Below, in pieces: positions 32,871 through 41,737 of a DNA stretch of 64,000 nt. Every line of letters starts with the position of its first letter. Position 1 is the first letter of the stretch. A program made the translations under genes and the position numbers. The stretch covers positions 62,001 to 126,000 of the forward strand of contig JAWLFY010000001.1 in assembly GCA_041685355.1 (NCBI GenBank). The letters run 5' to 3'. This stretch comes from JAWLFY01 sp041685355 (lineage in GTDB: Bacteria > Planctomycetota > Planctomycetia > Pirellulales > Pirellulaceae). The notes under the pieces are model-generated. The model did no database searches and was not told the origin of the DNA. It saw only the letters and a program-made list of their open reading frames with translations.

Positions 32871-35105
32871 CTAGCCCGCCTGTTCGACGACCGGCGGTTC
32901 GGCCGAGGCGAGATCGGGATCGCCGACGAGTTCTCCGGCGATGTACCGACTCATCGCCGACACGGTCGGGTAGCTGATCGCGATCATCGGCGTCAGCTCG
33001 ACTCCTGACCAATCTTCGAGTTCGCCGCTCAGTTCGACCGCGGTCATCGAGTCGAGCCCGTAGTCGGCGAACGGTTTGTCGAAGTCGACCGTCTCGGGGG
33101 CGACGCCGGCGCGGACGACGAGCCACTCGGAGAGCCAACCTTCGACGGCCGCGACGATCGTGGGTCCGTCGTCGCGGGTCGGGTAGCTCGGGAGACTCGG
33201 AATCGCGATCGGCGTCTGTTCGCTACCGGACGACCGGTCGTATCGGTACTTGTGTCCGATTTCGCCGGCGTCGAAGAGTTCCCGGCAGCGGTTCCGGCGG
33301 ATCTTCCCGCTGCTGGTCATCGGGATCGTCCCTTGGCGGACGAGTAGCACGTGGCGCGGGTCGACTTCGTGGTCTTCGATGACGACACGACGGATGGTCC
33401 GCACGAGTTCGGGGAGCTCGTCATCGGGCGTGCGGCGGGGGACTTCCACGATCACGGCCAACGCCTCGCCCCGGGGGCCTTCGACCGAAAACCCCGCGGC
33501 TTGGCCGGCGTCGGGTCCGATCGCGGTCTTCATCGTGGCTTCGATATCTTGGGGGAAATGATTCCGGCCTCGCAGGATGATCACCTCTTTCCGACGCCCG
33601 GTGACGAACAGTTCTCCGTCGTGCATGAACCCCAGATCGCCGGTGCGAACGTAGCCGCGGTCGCCGTTGTCCAGTCGGGCATCGAACGGCCCCCCGTCCG
33701 ATTCGCTGGAGCCCCAATACCCGGCGGCGACGCTGGCGCCGCGAAGCCAGATCTCGCCGACGACACGATCGGCGAGCGGCCGGTGCGTCTCCGGGTCAAC
33801 GACTCGGAGGTCGGTGTCGGTGGCGGGGCGGCCGCAAGAGACCAGCTTTTGGAACCCGTGTCCGCGTCCGTTCGGTTCGATCACGGCGTGACCGCTGCGG
33901 AGCGAATCGCGGGCGACTTGAATCATCTTCGGTTCGGCGGGGCCGTCCCCGCCGGCGGCGAGCAAGGTCGCTTCGGCGAGCCCGTAACAGGGATAAAACG
34001 AGCTCTCCCGGAAGCCGCAGCTCGAGAACCGGTTGGCGAAATCCGTGAGCGTCCGCGGCAGGATCGGCTCCGCCCCGCAAAACGCGGTCTTCCAGCAACT
34101 CAGGTCGAGACTGTCGGTTTGGTCGGGCGAAATCCGATCGACGCAAAGTTGGTAGGCAAAGTTCGGCGCCCCGCTGACGGCCGCGGAATAATCGCTGATC
34201 GCTTGCAGCCATCGCAACGGTCGCTGCAGGAACATGCGGGGGCTCATCAACACCGTGCAGCCCCCGACATAAAGTGGCGTCAAGATCCCGCCGATCAGCC
34301 CCATGTCGTGAAAGAACGGCAGCCAGAAAACCCCGGTGGCGGTCTCTTGGTCGTCGACCGATTGCCAATCGACCCGGAACCCTCGGCGGATCGCATTCAA
34401 GTTCGCCATCAGGTTCCGGTGCCGTACCATCACCCCTTTCGGTTCGCTCGTGCTGCCGCTGGTGTATTGCAACAGCGCGAGCGAATCGGGGGTGACCGAA
34501 TCGGCCACGCCGTGAACAAGCTCGCCGCCGGAGTTCGCAGAGCCACCTGAGCTCGCTAAGCCACTCACCTGAACCGTGCCGTGCCGATCGGTGGCTTCCG
34601 GTGTCTCACGGCCGAAATCGACATCGGCCGCGTCGGTCGCGACGTGTGGCAGCGTCCTCGCGGCCTCGCACAGCCTTTCTCGATCGATCGCCTTGAGCGT
34701 GGCACGATCTCCAAGGATCGCGGCGGGGCGACAATCGGTGGCAACCGAGTCGAAACGCGGCATCTCGCGTCCCGGTTTCGGGTAGCAGGTCGGGACCGGC
34801 GTCCAGCCGGCGATCTGACACCCCAGGAACCCTGCCAAGAACTCGATGCCCGGGGGAAACAGGAGCAATCCACGCGGAGCCGGCTCGGCGACCGGTGGCA
34901 AGCGGTCGGCGACCGAACACCCGCGTCGCCACAGCTCGCCGTACGTCCATCTTTGTTCACCGCCCCGGTCGTCCAAAAACACGACCGCGGTGCGGTCGGG
35001 ATGGCTCGAAGCTCGGTGGCGAATCCACTCCGGAAACGTGCCGCCCCAATCCCGGGGGCTTGGCGTTGGCGGGCGGGAGTCGGCGGCGGGACGAAGTGCG
35101 GACAT
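32871..35105 (-). CDS. Fatty-acyl-AMP ligase fused to acyl carrier protein
   Basis: A 744-residue didomain enzyme. Residues 1-600 form an adenylate-forming ligase of the FAAL type, with the phosphate-binding loop YTSGSTSEPKG at 214-224, then PFFHDMGLIGGILTPLY and YGLAEATLLAAGG. They activate a long-chain acid to acyl-AMP. The C-terminal domain is a carrier protein with YGLDSMTAVELS, phosphopantetheinyl Ser at about 686. The product would be loaded on its own carrier. ATG 35105 is preferred; an upstream reading to 35309 is non-conserved. No polyketide synthase, peptide synthetase or condensing enzyme is nearby, so the acceptor of the acyl group is unknown. Confidence 0.93.
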   Translation of the reverse strand: MSALRPAADSRPPTPSPRDWGGTFPEWIRHRASSHPDRTAVVFLDDRGGEQRWTYGELWRRGCSVADRLPPVAEPAPRGLLLFPPGIEFLAGFLGCQIAGWTPVPTCYPKPGREMPRFDSVATDCRPAAILGDRATLKAIDRERLCEAARTLPHVATDAADVDFGRETPEATDRHGTVQVSGLASSGGSANSGGELVHGVADSVTPDSLALLQYTSGSTSEPKGVMVRHRNLMANLNAIRRGFRVDWQSVDDQETATGVFWLPFFHDMGLIGGILTPLYVGGCTVLMSPRMFLQRPLRWLQAISDYSAAVSGAPNFAYQLCVDRISPDQTDSLDLSCWKTAFCGAEPILPRTLTDFANRFSSCGFRESSFYPCYGLAEATLLAAGGDGPAEPKMIQVARDSLRSGHAVIEPNGRGHGFQKLVSCGRPATDTDLRVVDPETHRPLADRVVGEIWLRGASVAAGYWGSSESDGGPFDARLDNGDRGYVRTGDLGFMHDGELFVTGRRKEVIILRGRNHFPQDIEATMKTAIGPDAGQAAGFSVEGPRGEALAVIVEVPRRTPDDELPELVRTIRRVVIEDHEVDPRHVLLVRQGTIPMTSSGKIRRNRCRELFDAGEIGHKYRYDRSSGSEQTPIAIPSLPSYPTRDDGPTIVAAVEGWLSEWLVVRAGVAPETVDFDKPFADYGLDSMTAVELSGELEDWSGVELTPMIAISYPTVSAMSRYIAGELVGDPDLASAEPPVVEQAG

Positions 35106-35325
35106 GCCGGCTGGCTCCGTGCGGAGGGCAGAGGAGGCGAGGAATCGGGGCCGGCGTCCTGCCGTTCGGATCTCCTTGGAAAATAGTTTGTCGGGGTCAA
35201 AACGACAAACGCGCGAACGGATCGCCTGCATCCGTGCGGACCACTCAGCCGAGGCATTGACCGTCGCCGGCGCGGGCCGCAACGTCGCCAAGCGGGCCGG
35301 TGCAGTCAATCAGGCGTCCCCTACG

Positions 35326-35754
35326 CTAGCGATTCGGCCCGCCCGCTGCACCCGCCGATGGGGACCAAAGGGTCGCCGGTTGCGAGATTCTCCGACCCGA
35401 GGACGGTTGGTACCGGTCACGAGAAATGATCCCTCCCCCCGCGGCGGTGCGACCGCTGTCCGAGCCCACGCCGACCCACGGAAAGGGGGTCCCGCGATAG
35501 TGAATTCGCCGGCGGGTGTTTCCGTAGAAGTGCAACGGCCGATAGGGACGCGTTTCGATCGGCATCGACCTGATCGATTCGCGGTATTCCCCGGTGGCGA
35601 TCACGACCGGTGACCAGCCCGGCTCGGCGGCGACCACGTCTTTTCTGCCGCCGATCCCGGCGACCGCAATCGCGATCCCCGACGCCAACCCGATCGATCG
35701 GGCAACCCGCCCGCTGAGGACCCTGTTCCTCGCAACCCCGTCGCCAAACGCCAT
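35326..35754 (-). CDS. Small secreted protein, unknown function
   Basis: A 142-residue protein with a signal-like N terminus (VARSIGLASGIAIAVAGIGG) and a distinctive core: VVIATGEYRESIRSMPIETR followed by PYRPLHFYGNTRRRIHYRG. The core is dense in conserved-looking aromatic and basic residues and resembles small exported proteins seen in planctomycetes; I cannot name a domain. ATG 35754 is preceded by a GGGGGA run; ATG 35805 is an alternative. It is divergent from the lipoprotein gene at 35983 and lies about 220 bp downstream of the ligase start region. Confidence 0.7.
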   Translation of the reverse strand: MAFGDGVARNRVLSGRVARSIGLASGIAIAVAGIGGRKDVVAAEPGWSPVVIATGEYRESIRSMPIETRPYRPLHFYGNTRRRIHYRGTPFPWVGVGSDSGRTAAGGGIISRDRYQPSSGRRISQPATLWSPSAGAAGGPNR

Positions 35755-35927
35755 CGTGTCGATCCCCCGTTCCCGTTTCGTGTGGTCGTTCCCGTGTGGC
35801 CCCATCGCAAAAAAAATAGCACGCGTTTGGGTGCGGTCATGACCGGTCCCATCCCCCTGTCGGTCCGGGAACGGCGTTGACCCGGCCCCCGGACGCTTGC
35901 TAATCCGACTCCAGGAAAAATTCGAAC

Positions 35928-35969
35928 TTTCTCGATTCCCGATCTCTGCTTTCTCGATTCCCGATCTCC
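35928..35969. repeat. Tandem repeat, 2 x 22 bp, intergenic
   Basis: Unit tttctcgattcccgatctct plus two more bases; the second copy lacks the last two. It sits between divergent genes. The period is not a multiple of three. Confidence 0.93.
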
Positions 35970-35982
35970 GGTCGCGGACGCT

Positions 35983-37284
35983 TTGAAACTCGTGCCTCCT
36001 CACCGAACCCACCCCCACCTCCCGCGGCGACCGCCCACGGGAGCCGGGAAGCGGTGCGGCGTACCCCCAACGTTCAAACGGGAGACCCCAACGTTCAAAC
36101 GGGAGATCCCAACGATCAATCGGGCAACCCGAGCGGACCATCGGGAAACCGGTTCGACGCGCTCACAACTCGGCGGCCAGATCGTGGTCATCCTGTGCAC
36201 GTGGACGGCGATCGCCGGTGTCGGATGCCGTGGCCGGGCGAAGGACGATCTTTACCGGCAAAAGCTGACCAGCGAGATTCGGGTACTCGAAGACCAACTC
36301 TATGAGGCCGATTACGAAAATCGAATTCTGGCCGACAAACTCGCGCGGGCCGAGCAGCGACTCCGTCAAGCTGACGACGTCGGCTCCCCGCGATACCGCG
36401 AAGACTCGGACGACGACCGAACCGACGGCATCCGCGGTGAACCGGAACGCCAACAGCCTGGTCGCGTACCTCGTCGGGAACCAGGCGGCGGCGACGACCC
36501 CGGCCGCGGCGACGACTTCGATTTGAACCTTGACGACATCGAAATCGATCCGGGGGTCGGGGCCGATTTAGGAACCGGGCCCGCCTCGGGCGGGCGGATG
36601 CCGGCCCCCGGCGGTCCGGAACCGCCCGGCGCCGACGATTTGCGGATCCCGCCGATCGAACCGGGTGAAGTCGTGCCGCCCCCCGGCCCCGGCAGCGAAC
36701 CGGAAGGGCCGCCCGGACAGATCGAATTGAACGACGCGATGCGTTTCCTGGGGCGAACCGATGCGGCCGAGTCCGCCTCGCCCCCGCCGACCGAGATCCG
36801 CGTCCACCCGACCCTCTCGGGACCCTACCGCTTCGAGGAAGAGGACGAAGCCGACGGGATGATGCTGGTGCTGACCGCGGTGGGCGAACAGGGAAGCGTC
36901 GCCGACTTGAGCGGATTCGAGATCGATGCCGAGATGACGGTCGTCGCGCTCGACCCCACCCGCGACCCCGCCGAGGCAAGGGTCGGACGCTGGGAATTCG
37001 ACGCCGAGCGGGTCCGTTCGCTCGTCCGACACGACCCGGTGAGCGGAATCCATCTGCCGCTACAATGGCAAGACGATCGTCCCGATGGCGACGAAGTCAT
37101 CGTCCACGTGCGGTTGCGAATTCCCCGCCGCCCGGAAGACGAACTCGCGGACCAAAGTGACGCGGTAAACGGAAACCCGACGCGCCCCGTCCCCGAGATG
37201 GTGTGTGAGGGCCGGCTGAACCTTGCGGCCACCGCGTCGACGGCGCGGTGGACCCCTCGGGGCGATACGTCGCGGCGGGAATGA
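35983..37284 (+). CDS. Putative exported protein with coiled coil
   Basis: Up to 433 residues. A hydrophobic segment ending in a possible lipobox (VVILCTWTAIAGVGC) is followed by a short coiled coil (LTSEIRVLEDQLYEADYENR), a long Asp/Gly/Pro-rich disordered stretch and a C-terminal domain (GPYRFEEEDEADGMMLVLTA ... IHLPLQWQDDRPDGDEVIVH). The start is unclear: TTG 35983 leaves 50 basic residues before the hydrophobic segment, part of them encoded by a 21-bp tandem repeat. I do not recognise a family. The likely cellular location is the inner-membrane face or periplasm. Confidence 0.65.
   Translation: MKLVPPHRTHPHLPRRPPTGAGKRCGVPPTFKRETPTFKREIPTINRATRADHRETGSTRSQLGGQIVVILCTWTAIAGVGCRGRAKDDLYRQKLTSEIRVLEDQLYEADYENRILADKLARAEQRLRQADDVGSPRYREDSDDDRTDGIRGEPERQQPGRVPRREPGGGDDPGRGDDFDLNLDDIEIDPGVGADLGTGPASGGRMPAPGGPEPPGADDLRIPPIEPGEVVPPPGPGSEPEGPPGQIELNDAMRFLGRTDAAESASPPPTEIRVHPTLSGPYRFEEEDEADGMMLVLTAVGEQGSVADLSGFEIDAEMTVVALDPTRDPAEARVGRWEFDAERVRSLVRHDPVSGIHLPLQWQDDRPDGDEVIVHVRLRIPRRPEDELADQSDAVNGNPTRPVPEMVCEGRLNLAATASTARWTPRGDTSRRE
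36066..36128. repeat. Tandem repeat, 3 x 21 bp
   Basis: Units begin cccaacgttcaaacgggaga; the first two copies differ at one base, the third at five. It falls in the doubtful N-terminal part of the coiled-coil protein gene. Confidence 0.95.
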
Positions 37285-37303
37285 TCTCCGCGGCGTGAAT
37301 CGG

Positions 37304-37370
37304 TTTCCCGAAGCTCCACGCTTTCCGAACCTCCACGCTTTCCGAACCTCCACGCTTTCCGAACCTCACG
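37304..37370. repeat. Tandem repeat, 4 x 17 bp, upstream of hisI
   Basis: Unit ctttccgaacctccacg; copies 2 and 3 identical, copy 1 diverged, copy 4 short by one base. It lies in the intergenic space and ends directly at the hisI ribosome-binding site. Confidence 0.95.
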
Positions 37371-37378
37371 GAGCACCG

Positions 37379-37801
37379 GTGCCCGATTCCTCCCCCGACC
37401 CCTCGTCGGACACGGCCGAAATCCCGGACTTTTCGAAGGGGACGGGCGGATTGCTCCCCGCGATCGCGCAGGACGGTTTACGCGGGCGCGTCCTGATGAT
37501 GGCGTGGATGAACGAGCAAGCGTGGCGAGAAACCGTGGCGACCGGCTACGCCACCTACTTTAGCCGCAGCCGTGGGAAGCTGTGGCGTAAAGGCGAGACG
37601 AGCGGACACCGTCAACGAGTGATCGAACTCCGCGTCGATTGTGACGCCGACGCGATCTTGTTGGTCGTCGAGCAGCTCGGCGCCGCGTGCCACGAAGGTT
37701 ACCGGAGCTGTTTCTTTCGCCAGATCGACCAGGACGGGAACGTTCGAATCGAGGACGAGCGGAAGGTCGACCCCGAATCGGTGTACGGGCCGAAGGGTTG
37801 A
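37379..37801 (+). CDS. hisI: Phosphoribosyl-AMP cyclohydrolase
   Basis: Third step of histidine synthesis, opening the adenine ring of PR-AMP. The 140-residue protein has the full single-domain HisI sequence: MMAWMNEQAWRETVATGYAT, YFSRSRGKLWRKGETSGHRQ, the metal-binding VDCDADAILL and CHEGYRSCFF. GTG 37379, with GGAG five bases upstream, gives a short Ser/Pro-rich lead. A tandem 17-bp repeat lies immediately upstream. It stands alone, not in a his operon, and lacks a fused HisE domain. Confidence 0.95.
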   Translation: MPDSSPDPSSDTAEIPDFSKGTGGLLPAIAQDGLRGRVLMMAWMNEQAWRETVATGYATYFSRSRGKLWRKGETSGHRQRVIELRVDCDADAILLVVEQLGAACHEGYRSCFFRQIDQDGNVRIEDERKVDPESVYGPKG

Positions 37802-38126
37802 GCGAAGGGCTGCGCCTTCCCGTAGCCGGACTCGTCAACAGTTCGGGGTGTCACCCTTGCACGCCGCCCCGTCGGAAGTCTTGACGACATCCGCCACGGG
37901 CGTGCGCCCATAATCGCATGGGTACCAGCCCGTGCGGTTCACAGCTCGGATCCGATCGGCGATGCTTATTGGGCGTCGAGTCGCGCCGGGTCACGTCTCG
38001 GCCGTTGCGAGGTGACCGACGCGCTCGCGATTTGCTGGTCCCCTGCCCAGGAGGGTGCCTTCCCCATGAGGGCCCCTGCCCCATGAGGGTCGCTTGCCCA
38101 CGAGCCATTTTCAGGAGTCTTGATTG
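37802..38126. other. Intergenic region with 17-bp tandem repeat
   Basis: 325 bp between hisI and the RidA gene. It holds the tandem repeat at 38062-38095 and presumably the RidA promoter. No gene or structured RNA is visible. Confidence 0.6.
38062..38095. repeat. Tandem repeat, 2 x 17 bp
   Basis: ccccatgagggcccctg followed by ccccatgagggtcgctt, and a weaker cccacgag trace after it, about 30 bp upstream of the RidA start. Confidence 0.8.
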
Positions 38127-38594
38127 ATGAGTGCCGAGGCCCGACTGACCGAACTCGGTCTGCAGCTCCCCCCCGCGCCCAAGCCGATGGGCGTTTATCG
38201 TCCGATCGTCGTGACCGGCAATCTCGCCTACCTATCGGGCCACGGCCCGCTCAAGCCTGACAAGTCGTTGATCACCGGACGGCTGGGCCAGGACATGGAC
38301 GTCGACGCCGGTTACCAGGCGGCGAAGGTGACCGGGTTGGCGTTGCTGGCGACGCTGCAGGATCACTTCGGCAGCCTCGACCGCGTCAAGCGTTTGATCA
38401 AGCTTCTCGGGTTGGTCAACAGCACCGACGACTTCGGCCAGCAACCGGCGGTCATCAACGGGTGCAGCGAGTTGTTCCGTGACGTCTTTGGCGAGGACGC
38501 CGGCGTCGCCGCCCGCAGCGCGATCGGGACCAACGCCCTACCAGGCGGGATCGCCGTCGAGATCGAAGCGATCTTCGAGGTCGAGGCCGGCTAG
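38127..38594 (+). CDS. RidA family enamine/imine deaminase
   Basis: A 155-residue member of the YjgF/YER057c/UK114 family, which hydrolyses reactive 2-aminoacrylate-type imines. Landmarks are YLSGHGPLKPDKSLITGRLG near the N terminus and ARSAIGTNALPGGIAVEIEA at the end, with the active-site Arg in the latter. ATG 38127 lies nine bases after AGGAG; TTG 38124 is also possible. It stands alone. The length is somewhat longer than the canonical 125-130 residues, as in the second RidA subgroup. Confidence 0.9.
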   Translation: MSAEARLTELGLQLPPAPKPMGVYRPIVVTGNLAYLSGHGPLKPDKSLITGRLGQDMDVDAGYQAAKVTGLALLATLQDHFGSLDRVKRLIKLLGLVNSTDDFGQQPAVINGCSELFRDVFGEDAGVAARSAIGTNALPGGIAVEIEAIFEVEAG

Positions 38595-38666
38595 GCGACG
38601 AGCGACCGAATGCTCGAATCGCGACCGGCTCTCCCATCGCGAACCCTGCGATCATGAGTCGCCGCG

Positions 38667-39311
38667 TCACGCCCGATCGATCACGCGACCGCTGACGAAC
38701 GGGTCGCCTCGGGCGAGGAACCGGAGCGGCAACTCGGCGGAGCGACGGATCCCGACTCGGGTCGTCGCCTTCACGTCCGACGACGGCGACCGATCGGACG
38801 CCGCGATCCGGAGCGGCCCGGGACCGACCAAGTCGAGCCCGTCGTGATCGCGGCCGATGCCGAGCGCTTGGCAGATCATCGCGGGCCCCCGGACCAACTC
38901 GCGGAGGCTCTCGCGGCTCCGGTTTCGCCGCATCACGTCGATCCCCCACGCCGGCCGCAAAGCGCGGATCAACACCGCCGCCCCCACCCCCGACGTTTCG
39001 GTGACCGCGTTCAGGCAATGTTTCGCGTGGATCGGGTAGACGTACAGCGTCCCGGCGGGTCCGAACATCGACGCGTTTCCCCGCGTCCGTCCCCGTGCGC
39101 TGTGACTGGCCAAATCGCCGCCGGCCAAATACGCTTCGGTTTCAACGATCCATCCCCCGACCCACCCGCCTTCGATCCGCCGGGCCAGACATTTGCCGAT
39201 CAGTTCTCGGGCGACGACTTCGGTTCGCCGCTCGTAGAACGACCGCGGCAGCACCGCGCGTGACGACGGGACGGGGACGGGCGAGGGTGAAGCTGACGAT
39301 GAAGCTGACAT
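38667..39311 (-). CDS. Methylpurine (3-methyladenine) DNA glycosylase, AAG/MPG family
   Basis: Base-excision repair enzyme that removes alkylated purines. The 214-residue protein has the family core: ARELIGKCLARRIEGGW, the catalytic-loop motif WIVETEAYLAGGDLASHSARG with its active-site Glu, TLYVYPIHAKHCLNAVTE and SGVGAAVLIRALRP. A short Ser/Pro lead precedes it. ATG 39311 overlaps the ATG of the divergent amidohydrolase gene in one CATG palindrome. It is expected in the cytoplasm. Confidence 0.93.
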   Translation of the reverse strand: MSASSSASPSPVPVPSSRAVLPRSFYERRTEVVARELIGKCLARRIEGGWVGGWIVETEAYLAGGDLASHSARGRTRGNASMFGPAGTLYVYPIHAKHCLNAVTETSGVGAAVLIRALRPAWGIDVMRRNRSRESLRELVRGPAMICQALGIGRDHDGLDLVGPGPLRIAASDRSPSSDVKATTRVGIRRSAELPLRFLARGDPFVSGRVIDRA

Positions 39312-40713
39312 GGGGCGAAGCGGGTATCACGCGACGGATCATTCGGGATTGAAACACGTCGATCACGAAACGACGAAGGCGGACGCGACCTTGCCGAACG
39401 AGCCGATCGAACGGGGCGAGCACGCGGACCGGCGATCGCACGCGTTCGCCCGCGTTCGGACGATCGCCGCGCGGTGGGTGTTGCCGATGTCGGGGCCGCC
39501 GATCGATCGGGGATGGGTGCGGATGGACGGCGACCGCGTCGTCGAAGTCGGCCGCGGGCGACCACCGGGGGCGGCCGAAGATCACACCGACGCGATGCTG
39601 ATGCCGGGGCTGGTCAACGCCCACACCCACCTCGAATTCTCGGACCAAAACGAACCGATCGGTAGCCCCGGAACGCCGCTCCATGATTGGATCGGCCAAG
39701 TCGTCGCGCGACGCGGCCGGTCGGACCCGGCCACGCGGCGTGACGCGATCGACGCGGGCATCGCGGAATCGGAATCGGCCGGCGTCCGTTTGCTCGCCGA
39801 GATCGCGACGCCGCCGAGCGTTGCTGGCTCCGGCGACCAAGGGACGTCAGCGGGCCCGAACGACCTCACTGGGGCGGGCCCGAGTGACCTCACTGGGGCG
39901 GGCCCGAGTGAAATCGAATCGCCCTTCCTTCAGGTGATCCCGTTCGCCGAAGTGATCGGCTTGAGCGAGATTCGCTGGGAAGAGCGGTTCGCCGCCGCCG
40001 AGGCGTTTCTCCGCGGCGACGATCTGGGCGGATGGAGCCCGCACGCGGCTTATTCCACCGACCGCGTGGCGATCACCCGGTGTGTCGACGCGGCCGTCCG
40101 CCGGGGCCGTCCGCTCGCGATGCACGTCGCCGAGTCGCCCCACGAGCGAACGTTGCTCGAGACCGGTGGGGGCCCGTTCGCGGAGACGTTGCGTGCCATG
40201 GGGGTATGGCGGGAGGGAAGTTTCCCTTGGGGCGACGACGCGACCCGAGGGCTGATCGAAGAACTGGCCCGAGCGCCTCGGGTGCTGTTGGTGCACGGCA
40301 ACGATTTGCGAGACGACGAAATCGCCACCGTCGCGCGTCATCGTCATCTGACCGTGGTTTACTGCCCGCGGACTCACGCCCGCTTCGGCTACCCGCCACA
40401 CCCGGTCGATCGCCTGCTGGCCGCCGGGATCCGAGTCGCGTTGGGGACGGACTCCCGGGCGAGCAACCCCGACCTGAACCTGTGGCGCGAAGTCCAACGG
40501 TTGCTTCGGCACCGAGCCGATCTCGCGCCCCATGAGGTCGTGCGAATGGCGACGATCCACGCCGCCGATGCGCTCGGGGTGCCGACGTGTGGCCGCTTGG
40601 AACCGGGGGCGTCGCCCGGATTATGCCTGCTGAAAACCGAAGCCGACGATCTGGAATCGTTATGGCATGACTGTGCCCGGCGAACGCCGCGACCGCTCTC
40701 GACCGTATCGTGA
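39310..40713 (+). CDS. Amidohydrolase-family (chlorohydrolase/deaminase-like) protein
   Basis: Metal-dependent hydrolase with a TIM-barrel fold. It starts with a small sandwich (TIAARWVLPMSGPPIDRG), then the metal motif LVNAHTHLEFS, a later His in LAMHVAESPHE, then VLLVHGNDL and the metal Asp in LGTDSRASNPDLNLW. The pattern is close to deaminases of the cytosine/S-adenosylhomocysteine/aminofutalosine type. The first 45 residues are poorly supported; the true start may lie downstream of 39310. A 24-bp tandem repeat (AGPNDLTG-AGPSDLTG) sits in a surface loop. It is divergent from the glycosylase. Substrate is unknown. Confidence 0.82.
   Translation: MGRSGYHATDHSGLKHVDHETTKADATLPNEPIERGEHADRRSHAFARVRTIAARWVLPMSGPPIDRGWVRMDGDRVVEVGRGRPPGAAEDHTDAMLMPGLVNAHTHLEFSDQNEPIGSPGTPLHDWIGQVVARRGRSDPATRRDAIDAGIAESESAGVRLLAEIATPPSVAGSGDQGTSAGPNDLTGAGPSDLTGAGPSEIESPFLQVIPFAEVIGLSEIRWEERFAAAEAFLRGDDLGGWSPHAAYSTDRVAITRCVDAAVRRGRPLAMHVAESPHERTLLETGGGPFAETLRAMGVWREGSFPWGDDATRGLIEELARAPRVLLVHGNDLRDDEIATVARHRHLTVVYCPRTHARFGYPPHPVDRLLAAGIRVALGTDSRASNPDLNLWREVQRLLRHRADLAPHEVVRMATIHAADALGVPTCGRLEPGASPGLCLLKTEADDLESLWHDCARRTPRPLSTVS
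39850..39910. repeat. Tandem repeat, 2.5 x 24 bp, in amidohydrolase gene
   Basis: Unit begins gcgggcccgaacgacctcac and ends tggg. Two full copies and part of a third, in frame, encode AGPNDLTG, AGPSDLTG, AGPSE. Confidence 0.97.
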
Positions 40714-40807
40714 TCCTCTATAATCCTCCCCTGTCGACGCGGCACCTCCGAAGGCGGCGGGCGGTTCGCATCGGGCGGGGTTCAAGACACGGCCGGACAG
40801 GATCGAC

Positions 40808-41731
40808 ATGACGCAATCGGAACCCACCGACATCGATGCCGGAGAGGGACTCGACGACGTGTCCGCCGAGCGGTCACGCCCCGACTCGGCCTCGAGCCTC
40901 GGACGGCCGCGTCGGCCGCTTTGGAACGTGCTCCGAGTCGTCGGGATCGTGTACCTCGGAATCGTCTTGCTGATGATGTTGTTCGAAAACTCGCTGATCT
41001 TCCTGCCGCTGCGGTACCCACACGGCGACTGGGACGCGATCCCTGCGGGGATCGAGGACGTCGAGTTCCGGGCGGGCGACGGGACACCGCTTCACGGGTG
41101 GTACGCGGCACACCCCGATCCCCTTGCGGTCGTCCTGTACGCGCACGGCAACGCCGGGAACGTGACCCATCGTGCGGCGGATGTCCTGACGTTGCGTGAC
41201 GGACTCGGCTGTAGCGTGTTCGTGTTCGACTATCGAGGCTATGGGAAAAGCGAGGGAGAGCCGGACGAAGCCGGGGTGCTTCTGGACGGCAGGGCCGCCC
41301 GCGACCGGTTGGCCGAGTTGGCGGGAGTCGCCCCCGAGGAGATCGTCCTGTTCGGCCGATCGCTCGGGACCGCCGTCGCGGTCGACTTGGCGGCCGATCG
41401 CGGGGCTCGTGGGCTGGTCCTCTACAGCGGCTTCTCCTCGCTCCCCGATGTCGCCGCCCGGCATTACCCGTGGCTCCCGGTGCGGTGGCTGATGCGGACG
41501 CGTTTCGATTCGCGGGGGCGGATCGTCGATTACCATGGGCCTTTACTGCAGGGGCATTCGGAATCGGACGAAGTGATCCCGACCGACTCGGGGAAACGGC
41601 TCTTCGCCGCGGCACCGACCGAACAGAAACGCTGGTACGATTTGAACCACGCGGGACACAACGACCCGATCCCGAACGGATTTTATCGAGCGTTTCGCGA
41701 CTTCCTGACCGACTTGAATCCTGAATCTTGA
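40808..41731 (+). CDS. Membrane-anchored alpha/beta hydrolase
   Basis: A 307-residue serine hydrolase (ABHD13/17-like). An N-terminal membrane helix (VVGIVYLGIVLLMMLFE) anchors it. The oxyanion/HG motif YAHGNAGN, DYRGYGKSEG, the nucleophile elbow FGRSLGTA, the acid in HSESDEVIPTD and the terminal His in NHAGHNDP complete a catalytic triad. ATG 40808 begins a Ser/Glu-rich lead. It is followed after 6 bp by the PQQ-propeller gene, so they may be co-transcribed. Likely an esterase or thioesterase; the substrate is unknown. Confidence 0.9.
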   Translation: MTQSEPTDIDAGEGLDDVSAERSRPDSASSLGRPRRPLWNVLRVVGIVYLGIVLLMMLFENSLIFLPLRYPHGDWDAIPAGIEDVEFRAGDGTPLHGWYAAHPDPLAVVLYAHGNAGNVTHRAADVLTLRDGLGCSVFVFDYRGYGKSEGEPDEAGVLLDGRAARDRLAELAGVAPEEIVLFGRSLGTAVAVDLAADRGARGLVLYSGFSSLPDVAARHYPWLPVRWLMRTRFDSRGRIVDYHGPLLQGHSESDEVIPTDSGKRLFAAAPTEQKRWYDLNHAGHNDPIPNGFYRAFRDFLTDLNPES

Positions 41732-41737
41732 ATCCCG

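Noticed and set aside
35326..36141. Longer form of the small secreted protein, with repeated FERWG sequence
   Set aside because: The extension is read from a 21-bp repeat and basic sequence upstream of the natural signal; ATG 35754 fits better.
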